Assembly (NCBI RefSeq): GCF_900302475.1
Contig: NZ_OMOQ01000002.1
Span: 493,501 to 557,500, forward strand
Direction: 5' to 3'
Source of the DNA: Defluviimonas aquaemixtae
Lineage (GTDB): Bacteria > Pseudomonadota > Alphaproteobacteria > Rhodobacterales > Rhodobacteraceae
DNA length: 64,000 nucleotides
Part shown: one piece after another, positions 60,605 through 64,000 of the stretch
How positions within the stretch are numbered: position 1 is the first letter of the stretch
Layout of the letters: each line of letters starts with the position of its first letter
Program-made: the position numbers and the translations under genes
Notes under the pieces: generated by a model
Seen by the model: only the letters and a program-made list of their open reading frames with translations
Databases searched by the model: none
Told to the model about the DNA's origin: nothing

Positions 60605-60904
60605 ATGGACTATGAACAACACATGCCCGGCCGCTCCTCGTACGATCCGTCACGTGCTCGCGGAGAAATGCATCGCGAAGGCGGCATCGGGAGCGTTCTT
60701 TTCATCATAGCAGTGATCGTCGCTGCGTTGGCAATCGTTATCTGGCTGGCAGGTGGCGAGGGCACGCGGAGCGGCGCACCGGCCACCGCCGATCCCGCCG
60801 TGGCCGTTCCCGCTGACGGGTCGGCAGCGCCGGCCGCGACTGATGCGACCGCGCCGGCGGTCGGTGAATCGCAGACAGCCCCGGCAGCGGCGCCAAGCGA
60901 ATAG
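60605..60904 (+). CDS. Small membrane protein, paralogue of the 58585 gene
   Basis: The 99-residue protein begins DYEQHMPGRSSYDPS, shared with the protein at 58585, then has one membrane helix (about 30-50) and a Pro/Ala-rich low-complexity tail of about 45 residues. It has AAAGGAG before its ATG. Family unknown. The shared N-terminus argues for a common role, perhaps in membrane association. Confidence 0.75.
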   Translation: MDYEQHMPGRSSYDPSRARGEMHREGGIGSVLFIIAVIVAALAIVIWLAGGEGTRSGAPATADPAVAVPADGSAAPAATDATAPAVGESQTAPAAAPSE

Positions 60905-60933
60905 CGCTAGGCCAGCACTTACTCGTAAGTCCG

Positions 60934-60962
60934 AAGGGGCGGGCGTTTTGCGTCCGCCCCTT
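60934..60962. terminator. Bidirectional hairpin between convergent small genes
   Basis: A 12-bp stem, AAGGGGCGGGCG (60934-60945) / CGTCCGCCCCTT (60951-60962) with one G-T wobble, lies between the plus-strand gene ending at 60904 and the minus-strand gene ending at 60980. It has no strong T-run on either side. Confidence 0.55.
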
Positions 60963-60979
60963 GAGCATTTGGGCAGCAG

Positions 60980-61216
60980 TCAAGCTGCGCGCCGAAGTGC
61001 ATGCCGCTCGGGATGGGCGGCGAAGCTCAGTTTCGCGGCCCCTAGAAGCCGAGCGCGAAGGGCTGCCGCGCCCGGCGCGCGCGCGGGCGCGGCCACCTGT
61101 ATATGAGCCTGCACTGGAATTCCCTCCCGCACAGCGGTCAGCGCGATGAGCGCCACGACCTGGCCTGCCGAACGGTCGCGGCGCGCACGCAAGACTCTTG
61201 ACGAAAGGATGCGCAT
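60980..61216 (-). CDS. Small basic protein, unknown function
   Basis: The 78-residue protein is Arg/Ala-rich with a moderately hydrophobic stretch (GQVVALIALTAV). It starts 10 bp after the 53-residue gene at 61227 on the same strand and probably forms a two-gene operon with it. Coding character is weak; no family is recognised. Confidence 0.4.
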   Translation of the reverse strand: MRILSSRVLRARRDRSAGQVVALIALTAVREGIPVQAHIQVAAPARAPGAAALRARLLGAAKLSFAAHPERHALRRAA

Positions 61217-61226
61217 CGCAGAGCCC

Positions 61227-61388
61227 CTAGCGAAGCCGTGGAGCGAAGGGGTTCGGCACCGAGCGCTTCTTCATCGTCGGGATTGCCTGGCGTTCGGCGG
61301 CAAGCGACAGTAGCTGCCGAGGCGGCGGGTTCACCGTAGCCAGCCAGCCTCCGGCAGCCGTGCGGATGGACGAGGTCAGACGTGTCAT
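61227..61388 (-). CDS. Very small protein (53 aa), unknown function
   Basis: The ATG at 61388 follows a strong GGAGGAG and encodes 53 residues (MTRLTSSIRTAAGGWLATV... ending NPFAPRLR) with no signal peptide or strong helix. Its stop is 10 bp before the start of the 78-residue gene. The good ribosome site and packing support a real gene, but it is unrecognised. Confidence 0.5.
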   Translation of the reverse strand: MTRLTSSIRTAAGGWLATVNPPPRQLLSLAAERQAIPTMKKRSVPNPFAPRLR

Positions 61389-61471
61389 GCGGGCTCCTCC
61401 GTTAAGGTTAAGCCCGATTAAGGCAGATTCTCCTTTCCAATTCGTTTCGTTTTGATCGGCTTCGGTTGGCG

Positions 61472-61500
61472 CTTGAAATCCCGCCGTTCCGTCGCCAAGT
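61472..61500 (+). promoter_or_regulatory. Possible heat-shock (RpoH) promoter of clpB
   Basis: CTTGAA (61472-61477) and CCAAGT (61495-61500), 17 bp apart, lie 72 bp before the clpB start. The -35 part fits the RpoH consensus; the -10 part is weak. Heat-shock control of clpB is normal, so the site is plausible only. Confidence 0.35.
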
Positions 61501-61572
61501 CATTGCTTAGACCCGGATGTGTCGTGCCGTTGCGGGCGACCGGAGGCCGGGGGCTAAGCAAGGAGATCACCG

Positions 61573-64000
61573 ATGGACATGGAAAAGTTCACGGAGCGGT
61601 CTCGCGGTTTTCTTCAGGCCGCGCAGACCGTCGCGATGCGAGAGGGACATCAAAGAGTGATGCCTGAGCATCTACTGAAGGCGCTCATGGATGACGAACA
61701 GGGATTGGCGTCCAACCTGATAAAGCGATCGGGCGGAGAACCGAGCCGCGTATCCGAATCTGTCGATCAGATTATCGCGAAGACGCCCAAAGTCTCGGGT
61801 GGTGACGGCCAGGTCTACGTCGATACCGCGCTCGTCCGTGTATTGGATGAAGCTGAGAAAATCGCGAAGAAAGCGGGAGATTCCTTTGTTCCCGTCGAGC
61901 GGATTCTGATGGCTCTCGTCATGGTCAACACGAAGGCCAGGGATGCGCTTGAGGCCGGTGCCGTGACGGCACAGAACCTCAATTCCGCGATCAACGAGAT
62001 CCGCAAGGGCCGAACCGCCGACTCGGCGTCGGCCGAGGAAGGATACGACGCACTTAAGAAATACGCGCGTGACCTGACCGAGGCAGCCGAACAGGGCAAG
62101 ATCGACCCGATAATCGGCCGCGACGAGGAGATTCGGCGCGCGATGCAGGTTCTGAGCCGCCGCACCAAAAACAATCCTGTGCTGATCGGTGATCCGGGCG
62201 TCGGCAAGACGGCGATCGCAGAGGGGCTGGCAATCCGCATCGTCAACGGGGACGTGCCGGAATCATTGCGCAACAAGAAGCTGATGGCGCTTGACATGGG
62301 CGCGCTGATCGCGGGCGCAAAGTACCGCGGCGAGTTCGAGGAGCGCCTGAAAGCGGTTCTGAAAGAGATCGAGGCCGCGGCGGGCGAGATCGTCCTCTTC
62401 ATCGACGAGATGCACACGCTGGTCGGGGCCGGCAAGACTGACGGCGCGATGGATGCGGCGAATCTCATCAAGCCGGCACTGGCACGGGGCGAACTGCACT
62501 GCATCGGCGCGACGACGCTCGACGAGTACCGCAAGTATGTCGAGAAGGACGCGGCACTCGCCCGGCGATTTCAACCGCTTTTCGTCGACGAGCCCTCGGT
62601 CGAGGACACCATCTCGATCCTACGCGGCATCAAGGAAAAGTACGAACTTCACCACGGGGTGAAGATCTCTGATAGTGCGCTGGTCGCGGCGGCGACGCTT
62701 TCGCAACGGTACATCACCGACCGATTCCTCCCCGATAAGGCCATCGACCTTGTGGACGAAGCCGCCTCGCGGCTGCGCATGGAGGTGGATTCCAAGCCGG
62801 AAGAGCTTGACGCTCTCGACCGCGAGATTCTTCAGAAACAGATCGAGGCGGAGGCGCTGAAGAAAGAAGATGACGCGTCCTCCAAGGAACGGCTTGAGAG
62901 GCTGGAGAAGGAACTTAGCGAACTTTCGCAGCGGTCGGCCGAGATGACGGCCAAATGGCAGTCCGAGCGCGACAAGCTCGAATCGGCGAGGGAGCTGAAG
63001 GAGCAGCTCGATCAGGCGCGAAACGAACTCGATCATGCGAAGCGTGCCGGCGATCTCGCGCGTGCCGGTGAACTGAGCTACGGTGTCATTCCGCAGCTGG
63101 AAAAGCAGCTTTCTTCGGCCGAAGAGCAGGAAGACGCGCTGATGGTCGAAGAGGCCGTGCGGCCGGAGCAGATCGCAGAAGTGGTCGAGCGCTGGACCGG
63201 TATTCCGACCTCGAAGATGCTCGAAGGCGAGCGGGAGAAGCTTCTCAAGATGGAGGAGGAGCTTGGCCGTCGCGTCGTCGGCCAGCACCGCGCGGTTGAG
63301 GCCGTGTCAAAGGCCGTTCGCAGGGCGCGGGCGGGGCTTCAAGACGAGAATCGTCCACTTGGTTCGTTCCTCTTTCTTGGGCCGACAGGGGTCGGCAAGA
63401 CCGAGTTGACGAAGGCGCTTGCCGAATACCTGTTCGACGATGAACACGCGATGGTCCGCGTTGACATGTCGGAGTTCATGGAGAAGCACTCGGTCGCGCG
63501 GCTTATCGGCGCCCCTCCGGGCTATGTTGGCTACGATGAGGGTGGGGTGCTGACCGAGGCGGTTCGCAGACGTCCTTATCAGGTGATCCTGTTCGACGAA
63601 GTCGAAAAGGCGCACCCGGATGTCTTCAACGTGCTGCTGCAGGTCATGGACGACGGCGTGCTGACTGACGGGCAGGGACACCACGTCGACTTCAAGCAAA
63701 CGCTGATCGTGTTGACGTCGAACCTCGGCTCGCAGGCACTGAGCCAGTTGCCCGACGGCGCGGATGCCGCGCAGGCCAGGCGCGACGTCATGGATGCGGT
63801 CAGGGCACATTTCCGGCCTGAGTTCCTCAACCGGCTCGACGACCAGATCATTTTCGACAGGCTGACACGCGAAGATATGAGCGGGATCGTCGAGATCCAG
63901 CTCCGCCGACTGGAAAAGCGTCTTGTGCAGCGCAAGATCGAGCTGGAGCTTGATGATGCCGCCAAGAAGTGGCTTGCCGACGAAGGCTACGATCCGGTCT
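61573..64000 (+). CDS. clpB: ClpB disaggregase, 3' end outside window
   Basis: The visible 809 residues cover nearly all of a ~870-residue ClpB. An N-terminal Clp-N domain is followed by AAA domain 1 (Walker A GDPGVGKT at 206-213, Walker B VLFIDEMH), the coiled-coil middle domain (about 400-530, rich in [18 protein letters not shown]), and AAA domain 2 (Walker A GPTGVGKT at 603-610, [12 protein letters not shown]). It unfolds aggregated proteins with DnaK. AAGGAGATC precedes the ATG at 61573. Confidence 0.97.
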   Translation, partial: MDMEKFTERSRGFLQAAQTVAMREGHQRVMPEHLLKALMDDEQGLASNLIKRSGGEPSRVSESVDQIIAKTPKVSGGDGQVYVDTALVRVLDEAEKIAKKAGDSFVPVERILMALVMVNTKARDALEAGAVTAQNLNSAINEIRKGRTADSASAEEGYDALKKYARDLTEAAEQGKIDPIIGRDEEIRRAMQVLSRRTKNNPVLIGDPGVGKTAIAEGLAIRIVNGDVPESLRNKKLMALDMGALIAGAKYRGEFEERLKAVLKEIEAAAGEIVLFIDEMHTLVGAGKTDGAMDAANLIKPALARGELHCIGATTLDEYRKYVEKDAALARRFQPLFVDEPSVEDTISILRGIKEKYELHHGVKISDSALVAAATLSQRYITDRFLPDKAIDLVDEAASRLRMEVDSKPEELDALDREILQKQIEAEALKKEDDASSKERLERLEKELSELSQRSAEMTAKWQSERDKLESARELKEQLDQARNELDHAKRAGDLARAGELSYGVIPQLEKQLSSAEEQEDALMVEEAVRPEQIAEVVERWTGIPTSKMLEGEREKLLKMEEELGRRVVGQHRAVEAVSKAVRRARAGLQDENRPLGSFLFLGPTGVGKTELTKALAEYLFDDEHAMVRVDMSEFMEKHSVARLIGAPPGYVGYDEGGVLTEAVRRRPYQVILFDEVEKAHPDVFNVLLQVMDDGVLTDGQGHHVDFKQTLIVLTSNLGSQALSQLPDGADAAQARRDVMDAVRAHFRPEFLNRLDDQIIFDRLTREDMSGIVEIQLRRLEKRLVQRKIELELDDAAKKWLADEGYDPV

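Noticed and set aside
61402..61421. Three TTAA motifs upstream of the 53-codon gene, possible CtrA site
   Set aside because: The spacing (2 and 6 bp) does not match the TTAA-N7-TTAA CtrA consensus.

Overview
The window is a GC-rich chromosomal segment of an alphaproteobacterium, most likely a member of the Rhodobacteraceae. The evidence is the CcrM-type GANTC methyltransferase beside rnhB, the cysQ-DUF4170-kdtA-lpxK cluster, a DUF2125 protein, a Rhodobacter-type porin, and a nirSECF(DL)GHJN cluster in Paracoccus-like order. No tRNA, rRNA, insertion sequence, prophage or CRISPR array was seen.

Layout. 1-3.4 kb: carboxynorspermidine dehydrogenase (cut by the window edge) and decarboxylase, i.e. 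the alternative spermidine route, preceded by a membrane protein with a C-terminal winged helix and small exported proteins. 3.4-6.3 kb: rnhB, ccrM, a SAM methyltransferase. 6.3-11 kb: alkB-type hydroxylase and mutY, divergent from DUF721/DciA-like, DsbA-like and CoA-transferase genes. 11-18.2 kb: the minus-strand pmbA-cysQ-DUF4170-kdtA-lpxK group, a DUF2125 protein and a crotonase. 18.2-34.2 kb: the accessory core, a denitrification island. On the minus strand lie nirS (cd1 nitrite reductase), the heme d1 genes nirE, C, F, DL (fused), G, H, J, N, and a small membrane protein. Divergently lie norCBQDEF (NO reductase and its maturation factors), then a convergent Crp/Fnr regulator of the Dnr/Nnr type. 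Between nirS and norC lies a decayed apbE/nirX gene flanked by two identical NNR-type operator boxes 700 bp apart.

34.2-50.7 kb: housekeeping genes: HNH protein, MscS channel, flavoprotein, GST, holA-lptE-leuS, porin, TPR-sulfotransferase, YggS-type PLP protein, L,D-transpeptidase, GTP cyclohydrolase II, an OmpR-type response regulator, exonuclease III. 50.7-64 kb: a Hint-domain protein, dapE, rnr, lytic transglycosylase, gabT, two related small membrane proteins, pyrF, two tiny minus-strand genes, and clpB (cut by the window edge).

The nir and nor genes form one functional unit. NirS reduces nitrite to NO with heme d1 made by the NirE/DL/G/H/J/F/N enzymes, NorCB reduces NO to N2O with NorQD/EF supporting it, and the Dnr/Nnr-type regulator probably switches on both promoters through the identical boxes. 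No nitrate reductase or nitrous oxide reductase genes lie in this window.
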